A DNA stretch of 52,150 nucleotides from Perkinsus olseni (GCA_013115135.1 JABANP010000384.1:1-52150), one strand, 5' to 3'. Numbered from the stretch's first letter, positions 21,618 to 33,630 are shown. Translations and numbers: made by a program. Notes: a model not told the origin generated them from the sequence alone.

Positions 21618-24600
21618 ATCATCCGAGAAAGAACTCCCCCTCCAAGCAGAAGCCTGCAACTTCGAGTTCGGCGACTCCCCCGCCGATTGTCGAGGAGACA
21701 CGAGGCTCCCCCCAAGGCCCCCCAGTGATACAGCAGACGCCTTCCGAGGCCACCCCTTCCCCCTTGAGACCCAAAGACTATGAGGATGCCCGTAAAGATG
21801 CAAGGAAGGAGGCTGACCTCATGAGCAAGTTCAAGGGGACTGATGATCCACGAGGTCTGGACGGCTTTCTCTCCCAGCTCAATGTGAGGTTGAGGTTGAA
21901 TGGTTGGGTCACAGGCTCGCCTCAGTCCTATTATCTCCTTGTGAATTCGTTAGATTCTGAGGTAGTCGAAGAGATCTTCGTCAACACTGCTGAGTCTCTT
22001 CTTCAAGTTCAACGTACTCCCGAATGGTTCGAGCACGCCTTCAACGACACACTGACTGAATTGTACGTTAATTACTATGACCCTTCCATGCGAACTCTCC
22101 TCCTTGCCAAATGGCAGCAGACTCAGCAAGCCCACACCCAGTCCTTCGAGGAGTACCTCAAGGAATTAGAGAGACAGCGAGTACTGTTGAAGCACAACAA
22201 ACACCATATCTCTGATCAAGATCTAGTTGAGAAGCTGTTGCTGACCACAACATCGCCTTACAAGGATTGGGTTGCAGAGTGGGTTGCTGAGGAGAGAGAA
22301 CCGAAGGAGGTGGTGAGGTTACTGAGGAACCGTGCCCGAGCTACTGTAGCTCAGAATATGTTCAAGTCCAGCACTGAGACTCTGGCTGGTATTAACGCCT
22401 CCGACAGGAATCACCAAGAAACCGATGCTACCAACAACAACGCCGATGTTGCTACTGGGTCTACTCCACGCCGTGTTAACTACAAGGTCCTGAGAGAAAA
22501 TAACCGCTGTTGCCGATGCTTTCGTGTTGGCCATATCAGTAGCGTCTGTGAAGCCCCAGAACCGGTGTCGTTATCAAGTAGGTGTCTGTCCTGTGGAGGC
22601 TCCCATGAGACTTCATTATGTCGTCTGTCACAGAAGGTTGGGGTACAGAATCTCCAGTGTCGTCGATGCAAGGCCACAGGTCATGTCGCTCACATCTGCA
22701 GAGGAGTGAAGGTTGCCAACAAGGCTCCATCGACTCCAGCCTCTGGTCTCTCAACAACGAAAGATGACCCACCTGAAGGACCTTTGACGAAGACCTCAAC
22801 CAGCACTCAACAACAAGATGATAAACAAGATCCTAAGGTCCACCCGCTAAGCATGCTCTCTGAAATGGACACTGGCACTGACCCCCTCTATACTGAGATA
22901 AGGTTCGTAGCAATGAGACCCCTGAAGTGTACGGCTATGATCGATACCGGTGCTGCGAGGGTCTATGTTCGTCAGAGTCTGACCAAGTCCTTGGAGGAGG
23001 CTGGTGCGGTGGCAGAGTCACGACAGGTGAACCGTCGCATTGTTCTCGCCGATGGTCACGAGGCCTTTGCCACTAAGGAGATCACCTTCTATGTCGAGCT
23101 CCCCAAGGGTCGTCATGTCTGCTTAAGTGCACTCGAATTGCCGACGTTGACGTCCGAAATGATCATCGGACTAAGCGGACTTCGACTGATGGACATGGCT
23201 ATATGCGTGTCTCCTACTACTACTGTGCTCAGGTGCGATGCATCATCCCAAGATCAAGCGGCGAAGGGCAGTCAAGATCATGTTAACCACGTTGCCCAAG
23301 AGCTAAGCGACTCCGATGACGAAGACCACTACATTGACGATGACGACTCAGACAAAGGCCCTATCTTCTTATGCAGTCTCCAGCCCAGTGAAGACCATGA
23401 TAATGATGATGATTGTGATCCTGTTAAGAAATGTTTCACTGGCTATACGGTAGATTGTTCACCCCAGGCTTTGAATGGCGACTCTGGTAGTGAGACTAGT
23501 GTAACTCGTTATACGTTCAATCTCCCGTGGCTCAGCAATAAGCGCCCAGAGACTTTTCGTCTGAGCGATGTACCGAATGTTGTTAAGCGTGATGAGAGGC
23601 TCATTAGATCGTTAAAACGCAATAATTGTTATGATTGCTATAAGAAGCTTATTGATGATTATCTCGCTAAAGATATTATCCGTAAGACGGACGTCTCGGG
23701 CGTGAAGTTGTTGTTGCCACACTTTGCTGTACTCAAGGATAGTCTCACTACTCCTTGCAGACCAGTATTTGATGGTCGTATCTTTCAGAACCTGCTGTCG
23801 AAAGGTGATGTTGGGCCTATTTCTTGTACGCCCAGCCTACTCGCTATGAGATGTTATAAGTATGTTACCTTACTAGATTCTCATAGAGCTTTTCTGATGA
23901 TACAGCTCTCTGAAGCCTCAAAGCCTTGGGTCCCCTTCTACTTCGAAGGAGCATATTATCAGTTTAATCGCGTAGTTATGGGTCTTCCGCCGTCTCCCGC
24001 TATACTTCGTTATTGCACTTCTGAAAGGGTATCAGAGGTTCATAGTCGTACGGCCGTCACCCATGACTACTCTGTTGTTGATTATGTTGATGATCTAGTA
24101 GTTGGAAGCAATGACTCTACCACTAGGGATACTGTGGTTGTAGAAACTAGATCAGTCTTCGGCTCTCACGGGTTCTGGCTAGATCCTGCCAAGGAATGCC
24201 AGGAGGGCCACAGTGGTCGTGTTAAGGCTTTCGGAATGCTGTGGGATGGTCCTACTGATAGTCTTCAAGTTACGCCTATACGTGAGTTACCGTCTCCGGT
24301 CTTTCAGCATGTTGACCCTCCCATCAATTTAGAGTCGAGTGATGTCCCTAATCTCAGCTCAAATGACTTCCAGTCCGTCTCTCCCCTAACCCTTCGACAA
24401 GCGTTATCGTGGCTTGCCAGCATTTATGACCCACTTGGAACCGTCGCTGAAACCGTGCTCCGTGGCAAACTCGTACTTCGTTATGCTCATCGGTGTGGTA
24501 TCACCTTCGATCAACTACTACCAGGCCCATTGTATCGTGAATTATACAAAGTCTACCAAGCCCTCAAGAGCCCCAAGCCTGTACCTCGATTAGTTGATCA

Positions 24601-26017
24601 TCAAGCTCTACATGTCTTCGTCGATAGCTCCAGCTATGCTCATGGATGCTCTGTTCTCGACAGTAACATGAACAGGGTATATGCTAAGGCGATGCTACAC
24701 GAGTTACCACATTTCCCATGGACCATTGTGCGCAAGGAACTGCTATCCTTAAGATATGGTCTCAGCTTCGTCAAGCAACAAGTACTTCCTAGTCTCCCCA
24801 AGCAGGAAGCATCTCGGGAGTTGTACGTCTACACCGACAATTCTGCCAACTTCCAACGTGTCAGGAAGGCTCTGCGAGATGGCGCTCCGTCACCAGATCT
24901 ACCAGCATGGGAAAGGACATGTATTGCCTCTATCATCGAGTTGGCCAATGACTTACATCTTACCCTGCGATTCATCCCAGGACCGTTGAACCCCGCTGAC
25001 TGCTTATCAAGAGGCTCAAGTGATGGCGTCGATTATCAGTGCCTAAGAACGACTATTACGGCAATGAACGAGGGTAAGGTTGACCCCCTACAGATTCCAG
25101 TGGCCTTAACGGCTACAGGTAATGCATCTCCTCTCTTGTCCCATCTCAAGAACCAGTGCTCTGCTACTGAGATCGCCGATGTCTTGGAGAGAATCCGTCG
25201 AGCTCAAGAGAGGGACGACGAGGTTGCACACATCAAGCTGGCCATCGATCACAATGACAATCGTTACAAGGATATGTACCACGTTATCCACGACAAGAAC
25301 GGTGAAGTACTGGTGAAGAAGCATCCGATCATCGCCGACCATGTCCAAGTCTATGTCCCTCAGAGCTGCAGAAGAAGTCTGGTTGATCGTATCCACACTG
25401 TCTACGGTCATGTTGGTACATCGAAGTTACCAGGGTTGCTTAGCAGAGACTTCTACTGGCCCGGGTTATCTGGTGATGCTCGACGTTATGCCAAGAACTG
25501 TGCTACCTGCGTGAAGTTTAAGGGCTCGTGTTTGTTGCGCGCCGGAGGATTGGGGACAGTTCCCGCCAAGAGTCCTATATGCATGGAAATGGTGGGAGCT
25601 GACCTTATAGGTCCCTTCGTTTCTCCATCTCTAGCTGATGATCCAGAGCACAAGGTTGAGTACGCCCTAGTCTTAGTCGATTCAGCATCGAAATTTATCG
25701 TCGCCAAACCTCTGTTCAGCAGTGATACTGATTCTACTTTGGAGACGATGGTGGATTGTTTCTTCGCCGTGGGATTCCCATCCCTAATAATAAGTGATGG
25801 GGATGGAAGATTCCTATCAAAGGTTGGAGTAGCTGCCCAGAAGCTCTTCCAGTGGAATTGGAAATCCTTACCTGCTCATGCGTCTCCATTGAACTCCTGG
25901 CAAGAAATACCCCATCGACTGTTGAACAGTATCATGCGAGCTATTATCGATGGTTCCGGGTTGCAGCTCCGTGATTGGTATCGTCTACTACCCTGTGCAG
26001 TATGGGCTTACAACAAT

Positions 26018-26831
26018 GGAGATGCACCCGTTAAACGCCAAATCGCGTTAATCACGATGTGATAAACGCGAAAAACGCGAAGTGATAATCGACTTTATCA
26101 CATCGCGAAAAACGCTTCTGAAAACCGCCTTTTCGCGAAAATCACGAAACGTATATCGCGTTATTTCATGTTATGTGATATATCGCGTTATCGCGTTCTA
26201 TTCACAACCGAGACCTGGTGGTAGCTGTGGTTTTCGCATATATCGTATATATGATATATGCAACTTCCGCGGTTCGAACCAGGATCCTTCTCGTGAAAGT
26301 CTATAATCTTCCCCAACTCGCCTGCACCACCTCCTTTGAATGCAGTATCTACCCCCATATCTACCCCGGTTGAACACTCCCATAAGGTCACCGGCTAGGC
26401 CTGTCCTGAATGCTGCCGAAAATGCCTTCAACCGCCGCCATGCTTCGATCCCGCAGTGATGTGGAGCGAGCATTAGGATCTCTGAAACGTTTTGATATTT
26501 TCTACCCTAAGAGGAGGGGTGGGCTGCCTCCCAGGCCAGTGTGTGCGTGCCGAATTCTGGTGAATTTAGATTTGGGTATCATGAGCAAACAGGTAAAGGA
26601 GTAGCCCCCTAATATTTTTCTCTTTTTCGCTCCCAACCGGTTGAGTTTATCTGAGTTCGGGTGTGATCTGATTACGATATCGCAGAACGCGATATGACAT
26701 CGCGCAAAGCTCCGTGATGTGTTAATCGCGAATGCGTTTTTCGCGATTTATCTCTTTTCTCGCGATTTTTCGCGAAGTAAAATTCGTGATGTGTTTTTCG
26801 CTAGCGTTTTTCACTACGCGGGTGCATCTCC
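26018..26831 (+). mobile_element. Nested PIF/Harbinger-like DNA transposon (truncated)
   Basis: 814 bp with terminal inverted repeats starting GGAGATGCACCCG at the left and the complement at the right, flanked by AAT on both sides (26015-26017, 26832-26834) as a 3-bp target duplication. The subterminal DNA is rich in CGCGAAAAACGCG-type motifs. It interrupts the retrotransposon integrase frame exactly between two codons. Most of a Harbinger element is missing, so it cannot move on its own. Confidence 0.75.
26400..26604 (+). pseudogene. Harbinger-type transposase, C-terminal fragment
   Basis: The pieces NAFNRRHAS and SDVERALGSLKRFDIF, in two frames that differ by one step, match the FNxxHxxxRxxVERAFGxLK block of DDE_4 (PIF/Harbinger) transposases that holds the last acidic residue. 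The frame ends at 26604. The upstream two thirds of the transposase are absent. Confidence 0.6.
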
Positions 26832-27571
26832 AATGTTCCGAGCGATGAGAACTGCCCGGTAGCCCCTGCTGATCTCTTCTTCCATCATGGTGCTACTGCT
26901 CCCAGCTCCTTGCAGCCGCGTCGATTATCGGAACAAGCTGCTCAGTGGTCAAGTGTTCTACAAGGATTCCCAGCGTCTCTGCAACGTGATGTTGTCCAAT
27001 CTATGGTCAAGAACATGGAGCGAGTCTACGCATCTACCTTTGATATCTATACTATCCACAACTATGTTCTCAGGAATAAGAGTGAGGCGTCACTAGCACG
27101 CCAGCCTGGTCGACGCGTTCCTGAGCTACGCGAGGGGCAGCACGTGATGCTTGTGCGGCACCAGAGGCGCAAGTTGGATCCTCTGATGACTGGTCCCTTT
27201 CGTATATGTGGAATTGTTACCAAGTATTTGGTTGAGCTCGAGGACAAGGACCAGAAGAAGCTGGGAAGACATTTTGTTGGGAATTTACGACTACTTCCTG
27301 ATGATGCTGATATTCCCTTAGCCACGGCTACTAGCACGGATTTGCAGTGAGGTGTAGTGGGTTAGACTGGCTTGGCTGCGTCTATGCTTCTTCGAGGTAA
27401 GGTGTTGAGACCAGACAAGTCTTGAGCTTCGATAGAGTATTGATATTCGTCACATCATTATGAGTTGTTAAATCGTATCCGTCATTATCAGTTTTGTTAT
27501 TCGGTAGTGCCTCCAGTAGTGACGTAAAGTCTATGTTAGCGATCAGTGACTGTTTCTGGCCCTGGCCGGAG

Positions 27572-27762
27572 TGTTGCTGTACGCGGACTTAGTATGGTAC
27601 CAACTTGTTACCTTGTGATTCTTCAGCATTTTACATTAGCTGTAGCACGCAAGTACAAGATAGATTGGTGCAATACCTCTTGTTGATCCCTTTGTTATTA
27701 TCACTACCACAAGCTACATCACCAAGGTGTTGGGTTGACTATGAGAGCGACCAGGAGCAACA
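27572..27762 (+). repeat. 3' LTR
   Basis: 191 bp, same sequence as the 5' LTR by eye; followed directly by TGAC, matching the four bases before the 5' LTR. Confidence 0.9.
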
Positions 27763-28072
27763 TGACGCACCATACGTCTCGAAGATACTTCTCAACCTTA
27801 GTTCCACTCTGACGCCCGAGGGCAATATTCTCAACTGGCAAACCCTGACGGAGGACAATGAGCCTCATTGCATGAGAGCACCCGATCTACGCACTGTATG
27901 TAAAGCGCAGCGTGCAACGTTTTGAGGAGTGTTGCAAAGGCCATACGGAAGCTGCCGGGGAAGGCACTCGTGGTTTTTGATGGTGAGCAGTGGAATAGAT
28001 GATTCTGATGCCAGGCTGTTTGCGGAGAGCCACTAAATGGCTCTTAAATTGTCCGCAAATTTTCCCGAGACG

Positions 28073-28094
28073 AGCCAACAGTTGGCTGCCAACT
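28073..28094. repeat. 22-bp inverted-triplet insertion
   Basis: X = GCCAAC, perfect. Confidence 0.85.
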
Positions 28095-28350
28095 CATCGA
28101 TACGAAGTAACGCTACTGTTCCCAGGAGGAACATGACCCCATGTTGACAAGATACGCTGTCGATAACGAGGGGTTGCTGTTCAATAGTAAGTGCATGGCA
28201 CAAAGTGGTTGTCCGTTGCGCAGAAGCTTAGCGGACGATCGCGGAGCCAACGAGATCCAGACCTCTGCTCGGGTATCCAATGCTGGCTAGCAAGGAAAAT
28301 TGGACTTGGCCCTGACGCAACTTAAAGGGCGTAATGGGGAGTACGTCTTG

Positions 28351-28655
28351 TACTAGAAGAGAGGAGGAGACCCGGGGCTAGTCACGTCGCCCTCTATGCT
28401 GAGGCGCAGACCAGCCACTGTATGCCGAGTCGCGCGGCTATGACGCTATATCTTGAAGACACATTGATCGGCTCACGCAAAGGCTGCAGAGCCGCTCAGA
28501 TTGGGATACTAGAAGGAAAGAGAGGGGACTAGGGGCTAGTCACGTCCTCCACTATGGCGAGGCGCAGACCAGCCACCGGGAGTCCTGCGGCTATGACCGC
28601 ATTATCTTCAAGACAAATTGATCGACTCGCGCAGAGGCTGCAGGGTCGATCGAAT
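28351..28655. repeat. Tandem duplication, about 150 bp x 2
   Basis: 28351-28505 and 28506-28655 align from GGGGCTAGTCACGTC through GAGGCGCAGACCAGCCAC to the GGCTGCAG region, with moderate divergence. Confidence 0.7.
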
Positions 28656-29236
28656 CGTTACCGAGAAAACATGAAGACAAACTGACAGACGAAAGGTGGC
28701 TCGGGTTCACGCGTTTAGCAGAACCGCCTCCCTTTCGTCGAGGAAGATATACCGCGGTAGTACCGCGACAGTACTAGAATATTACACCCTGTCCACGATC
28801 AGGATTTACGAGAAGGTGAATCCGTCCTGGCTAGCGCTCTAGCCAACGCTGCTAGCACACAAATATTGTCCCCTTTCGCGCCGGTTTCACCGTCGATAAA
28901 ACCCTGCGGGATTTACCTCAGTAGGACAATCACAAATCTGAAGTAGAACCCCACGGTATGGAAATGAAGCATCCGAGCGATGCTGCTTGTGCGTAGTTTG
29001 TGATTCCGACAAACGCGCCACTGAACCCGAAAAACTCTCGAGAGATGCTCTTGGAAGGGGCACCGAGCTTACCATTGGTAAGCTCCGAGCTTGGTGAGTT
29101 ACCAAGCTCTCGTCCGGAGATTCACGACATGTTGAGGGCACCAGCATGAAATGAAAGTGCTGGAAAAGCGCCGACTTAATCCCGACGACAGGGCCAAATT
29201 GACAAGCGGAACCTTCTTAGGAAGTAGAGACAACAT

Positions 29237-30046
29237 CTACTCGATTGCTGTATCCTGATATACTGGTACATGACAACCCACTCGCTGATCAACTGGTGCA
29301 CAATCCTTAGCAACCATTTCCACAACCCCGCTGGCCTCAGGCGAGGGACCGCTGGACTCGCCACTGCTCGTAGCGCTGCCCTCGAAGGTGGAGGTGGTGT
29401 CACCCAAGTCTGGCTCGTCGAACTGCAGGTAACCATCGAGCTTCCATCTCTCAGCCTGACTAAGATCCTGCGTCTGAGTGAACTCGGGAGTGTCTCGAAT
29501 CCGTATATGCTTGGTCGGCTTAGCCACCTTAGGGCGATCGACTTTCACTCGTTTCCGCACTTGGCCTTCCTTCCGGACAGTCGGGGGCATCATCATCAAA
29601 TACTGCCGCCTTGTATGTGAATATGCGATCTCAATTGGCAGCAGTGAACTGTCAGCCAGCGGCCCTACCTTCAGGAACGATCTACAGACAGCTCTATCAC
29701 GAGCAAACGGCTTCAGTAACACCGCGCAACGCCCGCAGGGGTAGTGGGGCAACACGTGATCAACCACATGGCCGACGGCCATGTGTAGCGTAGAGCATTC
29801 CGGGATGTGGATCAAAAGCGTGGCACCACTGCAATGCGGTGACCGCATGCGTCTCGGGGATTCCTCGGCCATTCAAATGGAGGAAGGCCGGACGGCCGAG
29901 ATCGAGCGGCGTTCCCTGCGAGAGGTCCACGTACTGGGACGAGCTGCAGACCTTCTCCACAGTGGAAGCAACTTCCTCCTGAGTTGCACATTGCTGCCGT
30001 AGTTGTCGGAAACGGACCAGCGTGGAGAGAGAGAGCCCCTCGGGAC
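29237..30046 (-). pseudogene. LARP-like pseudogene C
   Basis: Minus-strand copy of exon 2 of the gene at 39222-40646. It keeps the second half of the La motif (STLVRFRQLRQQCATQEEV) and the C-terminal half to the same stop (PVYQDTAIE). The exon-2 splice acceptor TAG is changed to TCG at the border near 30047. The frame changes near 29915, a 14-bp inverted triplet interrupts codons at 29827-29848, and about 90 bp present in the intact gene (39745-39840) are missing. No exon for the first half of the La motif is found upstream. Confidence 0.7.
29827..29848. repeat. 22-bp inverted-triplet insertion in LARP-like pseudogene C
   Basis: X = ACCGCA (first copy ACTGCA). The intact gene near 39883-39902 is exactly 14 bp shorter; the insertion shifts the frame. 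Confidence 0.93.
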
Positions 30047-30257
30047 CGACAAAGCTGCACCGCGTAGGACTGGGCGTACCAACGCATTGATGGCCTATCT
30101 CACATGGACTAGAGCATGAGAAGACTAGAGATAAGACTAGGATAAGCATGAGAAGCACAGGTCAACGTACGGTACAATAGAAGCTTCTCAACTCTGGCTA
30201 GACGTCGACAGAATCACTTTCTCAACAATAGCGAGCGTTGGCGTGAGTCAGGCTGAG

Positions 30258-30279
30258 GACGACACTGTCGCCACGACAG
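30258..30279. repeat. 22-bp inverted-triplet insertion, near-perfect
   Basis: X = ACGACA with one mismatch in X'. The copy near 17390 is exactly 14 bp shorter. Confidence 0.85.
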
Positions 30280-30678
30280 TGTCGACACGTTGATGCTCCC
30301 TACATCTAGATTATCCGATTGACTTCTAGATTCTAGAGTTCTGAACTCCGGTTGATCTCGGGAAAAGATGGAGAATACAACTGAGGATACATACACTTCT
30401 CTCTATCGCCATAGCTGAGAGGAGACACGCGCAGTCAGTAGTCAGTGTCACAGAACACTGACTCAGTGACCACTACTGGGCACATAGACTATGTGACATA
30501 CTATGTCAGACATGGTCCCGTCCCGATAGTTATGAATCGCTACGGGCAAAGGGGACCGTTAAGGCAACCGTAGCTAAACTTGAGCTACTAAAGTATGTAC
30601 GCGTGCGTAGGGACACTCCGCACGAACCGCTCGACGAACGAATCGCGCTATCATCGAGCTTTCAACTGGCTAGCGCGG

Positions 30679-30700
30679 ATAACGACTCGTTATTAACGAG
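30679..30700. repeat. 22-bp inverted-triplet insertion
   Basis: X = TAACGA, perfect. The unit-B copy (17820) lacks it but has its own triplet beside the site. Confidence 0.92.
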
Positions 30701-30876
30701 GGTCATATTCCACGGATACAATACAGGCGAGTTGAAGAACCCCGAACGATTGACCAATCAATGGGTGGGAGCGACCCCACCAGCTTACGGAGATCAGAAC
30801 AAATCCTGATGAGGCAAGTCTCATAACCCTAGACACCAGCTGCTACTGGGAAACTAGTGTCCCGTGGTGTGATATA

Positions 30877-30898
30877 TAGCTTAGTAAGCTAAGCTTAG
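30877..30898. repeat. 22-bp inverted-triplet insertion, near-perfect
   Basis: X = AGCTTA; c' does not fit here, but in the inverted relative at 9275-9296 it does. Confidence 0.75.
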
Positions 30899-31047
30899 TA
30901 TAGCACGTATACTCATGCCCGCGAGTGCAAAGCGCAGAATGAGATTAGACGGTTATCTGATGCTAATGGTACGCAGTAGCAGTAAAGGTAAGTGTAGCGA
31001 TGATAGTCTAACAGCTGAATAGTACTCAACCTGCCAGGTTGAGTTCG

Positions 31048-31069
31048 GGTTAAAGTTCAACCGTTGAAC
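31048..31069. repeat. 22-bp inverted-triplet insertion, near-perfect
   Basis: X = GTTGAA (first copy GTTAAA). Confidence 0.75.
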
Positions 31070-31347
31070 CAGGCTGTAGCTGTTACATAGCGTATACTAT
31101 AGTCGTCACTATGTTGTCACTATAGTGCACTAGTAGTGACACTGCTAGTGTCACACTACGGGACAACAGGCGCCAATATCCTAGATTAACGTCTCTAATG
31201 ATTAGCCCGATAGTAACCAGCGGTCCTTCCTCCACATCAGTCAGGGCACTGAGCATGCGTGTGAACTTGCGTATGCTCCATTTGATTTGTGACATATCGT
31301 CCTCGTGCTCCACTTCACATTCCGAGAGAAATGCAATATTTTAGACA

Positions 31348-31369
31348 TGAAGCTCAGCTTCAGAAGCTA
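31348..31369. repeat. 22-bp inverted-triplet insertion
   Basis: X = GAAGCT. Shared with unit D (36195), where every base fits; here c' has changed from T to C. The unit-B copy near 18428-18440 is exactly 14 bp shorter. Confidence 0.93.
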
Positions 31370-31610
31370 GCAACATGGACTCTTCCTCGATTATCGACGC
31401 ACGCGCAAGCCTCGAGCTAAGTTTAGAATACAGGCTGTATGTTCAGCTTGTCACAAATCTGCGAGTCCAAGAGATTAGTGGTTTGATTTATCAAGCGCAG
31501 GAGATTTTCAGCTAGTTCCACTAGCTGTGCCTTTGTGGCTCCTTCACGGTAGAGGCCGTGCCCGAAAATGCAACATATCGTACGGATAGGCATTCCGTTG
31601 ATGCGCTTGG

Positions 31611-31632
31611 ACTGTCGTCGACAGGCTGTCGA
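31611..31632. repeat. 22-bp inverted-triplet insertion, near-perfect
   Basis: X = CTGTCG; b' does not fit. Shared with unit D at 36458. Confidence 0.7.
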
Positions 31633-31677
31633 CCTAGCTGGACTTTCCCGAATCACCCACTGCTGTTGAGCCTAGCG

Positions 31678-33060
31678 ATGCTCGACCTGCGTTGGATAGG
31701 TATTTTCTCGTTGTGCCGCATGCTCATCCCTATCACTCTGCTATCCTTATACATCCTCGGCTCTGCTACACCTTCGGGTATGGAAAAGTTTATCACTTGT
31801 ACCTCGACGGAATTCTATAAGGAGGTTTCTACCCCATGGGCTTACAAGCAAACGCCTGAGTGTAGCGGATGTCCCTCTTGTGGCAACTATACCTGGGATT
31901 ACTACTTCAATTACACACTGAGCATGGGTGTTAGAAACTACAAGCTTCGCGGTTACCTTATAAATCGTGAGAGTAAACTCACAACTACTGAATTTTTTGC
32001 GCCTCCCTGGAACAAACATGGGTTCATGTCTTTGAGGAGGCGAGTGAACAGTCAAGGCGGCAGAATACTAGCCGACTTGCAGGACTTCGGGTTCTCATCT
32101 CCTCATCGTGAGGGAACGTTCGACAAGACAGTCTTTGTCGAGAGTGTTAAGAATTTCACCAAGGACTATCCCGTCGATGGCTTCATTGTTGGCTTACCGT
32201 TACGGGACCCTAAATACTGGAAGACTGGCACCATTCAGGCTATGAAGGAGTGTTTTGAAGCTATCAAAGAACTAAAGTTGGTTAGCGGATTCAGGTGAGA
32301 CGGACTGTCGGGCTTCGGAACTGAGGGATCGCAGGCGCTGTGCCTTCTCGAACTCTATCCCCAAGATCGCTCGAGTCCGTGTCTAAAGCATTTCCAAGTA
32401 TGCTGTCAGTTTCGCATCGATACGTTCGCAAAGGGTAGAGGCCGCCGCATTGGGAAGTATCGCAGACCTCAACTTCGTCGATCTAGCCCCGTCTGACCCG
32501 GACTTCATCACAGATTGTTATGCTAAGAGGGCCATAAACAACGCCACTTTGGCAGGCGTGAAGAAGGAAACTATTGTCCTCGGCGTAAGTGGCTGCGTCG
32601 GCTTAGGAGACGACGGATTCTAGGTCCATTATTATTGTCGATCGTATCTTCTGGAACGCTGGAGACCCGAACTCATTGAGCCAAAGACAAGATCTTAGGC
32701 TTTCGCTCAACGAGTCAGTGGGCCAATGACACTATTTGAGCCATTGTATTCGACAGTAGAGTTTTAACCGCTGTGATGAAAGTATCTTCCTCTCAGATAT
32801 CGGTCTCAGCCTACCCCCGTGTTCAAGGATATTCGACCGCAATACTCGATTATCATGCGGATCCCAAAGGCGATGGTGTGATAAAATTATCGGGTGGAAA
32901 CATATACTTCAACTCTCAAAAGCGTGCTACAGACAAGCTCTTGTTGGCAGAGAGGTTTGGACTACATGGCATTTATCTTTGGGGGGGTTTCTTTTTTTTC
33001 CAAGACCTGCTTCCATGGGATAAGCGCTCCCTCTTCTATGCCTTGGCTCGAAGGGCTTAA
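31678..33060 (+). CDS. Secreted GH18-fold (chitinase-like) protein, copy C
   Basis: Exons 31678-32294, 32410-32584 and 32797-33060, all in frame: 351 residues. Same plan as copy B: signal peptide (MLIPITLLSLYILGSATPSG), CGNYTWDYYFNYT, GGRILADLQDFGFSS, then YPVDGFIVGLP at the catalytic position, IADLNFVDL, and the C-terminal exon. The catalytic acids are lost here too. Exon 3 is nearly identical to that of copy B, while exon 1 differs more. That is a hint of gene conversion or recent exchange of the 3' part. The frame is open upstream to 31558, but the start at 31678 matches copies B and D. Confidence 0.65.
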
Positions 33061-33630
33061 CCTAGGCGTAATGCGTCTGGGGTATACACGCTCTATTTGA
33101 CCTATTTATTGTTAGCACTGATCAATGATCAGCAGTGCTTATTCAGCACGTTACTATGGATGATCTCTCGTGGGAAGTTGTGCGCCACATTCATGGTGGT
33201 CGGCATGATGCCGGCGTTGGTCCGACGGCACCGGGTGATAACGCCGACGGCATCGGTTGGTAATGCCAACTCGGTATTTTTCAGGGTGTCTCGCAAATAC
33301 TATTTGTGTGCAGCATTGGGCGCGTCTGCTTTGCTCGGGCCGAGCAATGGCCGTTTTCATCAGTCAACTCAGTATAGAGGCCGTAGAAGGTCCAGCGTTG
33401 GTGTCTTCTCTACTCCCCTCTTCAAGTTAGTCTTTCCTTGGGATCTTTATAGCTATGAGTTCAGTCCAGGGGGGGGGGCGTAAATCCCACATTGACTCAA
33501 CTCAAAAAACTTTGTTTCGTCTTCTTCAAGGCGAGGGTTGAAGAATTTATGTATTTGCATAGTTGATCGATAGGTGTCGAACGTCCACAGTCGAAGTGTG
33601 GCCCACGTGGGCAACTCAAGTCTTCAAGTG

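Larger units (their letters stand above)
21596..27350 (+). pseudogene. Gag-Pol polyprotein of the BEL/Pao-like element, interrupted
   Basis: One frame open from 21590 to 26062, the first ATG at 21596. The gag part has a capsid-like region and three Cys/His clusters, the first a CCHC knuckle (CRCFRVGHISSVC, about residue 303) and the last CRRCKATGHVAHIC. The protease has DTGA near residue 451, the reverse transcriptase YVDD near 829, and the Pao-type signature SIYDPLG near 944. RNase H has FVDSSS and YTDNS, the integrase a zinc-binding HHCC (about 1270-1307), then GADLIGPF and SDGDGRF. The frame is broken at 26018 by the nested transposon and goes on from 26832, in phase after the target duplication, to the stop at 27348-27350 (basic integrase C terminus). 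Apart from this insertion no other lesion was seen. Confidence 0.85.
21427..27762 (+). mobile_element. BEL/Pao-like LTR retrotransposon
   Basis: Two 191-bp LTRs that I read as identical (21427-21617, 27572-27762) both start TGTTGCT and end AGCAACA, with TGAC directly repeated just outside (21423-21426, 27763-27766). The internal region encodes gag, protease, reverse transcriptase, RNase H and integrase, in the order expected for BEL/Pao. Identical LTRs point to recent insertion. The pol region is split by an 814-bp DNA transposon (26018-26831). I saw none of the 22-bp inverted triplets inside it. Confidence 0.85.
27763..28914. other. Non-coding stretch downstream of the retrotransposon
   Basis: No gene recognised beyond the short open stretch at 27763-27925. 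It contains a tandem duplication (next entry) and one perfect inverted triplet at 28073. Confidence 0.5.
30047..31677. repeat. Shared upstream block of GH18-like copy C
   Basis: Matches 35212-36524 in unit D and, in parts, 17285-18620 in unit B and the fold-back repeat at 9095-9305. It is full of inverted triplets (30258, 30679, 30877, 31048, 31348, 31611). No gene. Confidence 0.6.

Noticed and set aside
29070..29115. Counting the GAGCTT palindromes in unit C (and 34245 in unit D) as inverted triplets
   Set aside because: Arms are 10 and 9 bp with centres of 1 and 5 bases and no third copy of X in register, so they do not fit the 8/6 rule.
29270..29620. Plus-strand open frames over the LARP-like copies (also 34450-34971 and 39763-40026)
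   Set aside because: They are antisense shadows of the minus-strand LARP-like coding sequence, conserved only because the minus-strand codons are.
29762..29785. CACATGGCCG palindrome in LARP-like copy C as an insertion
   Set aside because: The intact gene already has half of it as coding sequence; the palindrome arose where a deletion joined two ends.
31270..31656. Minus-strand open frames upstream of GH18-like C and D (31083-31313, 31423-31656 and copies)
   Set aside because: Identical in both copies because the duplication is recent; not kept open in unit B. No evidence of coding.
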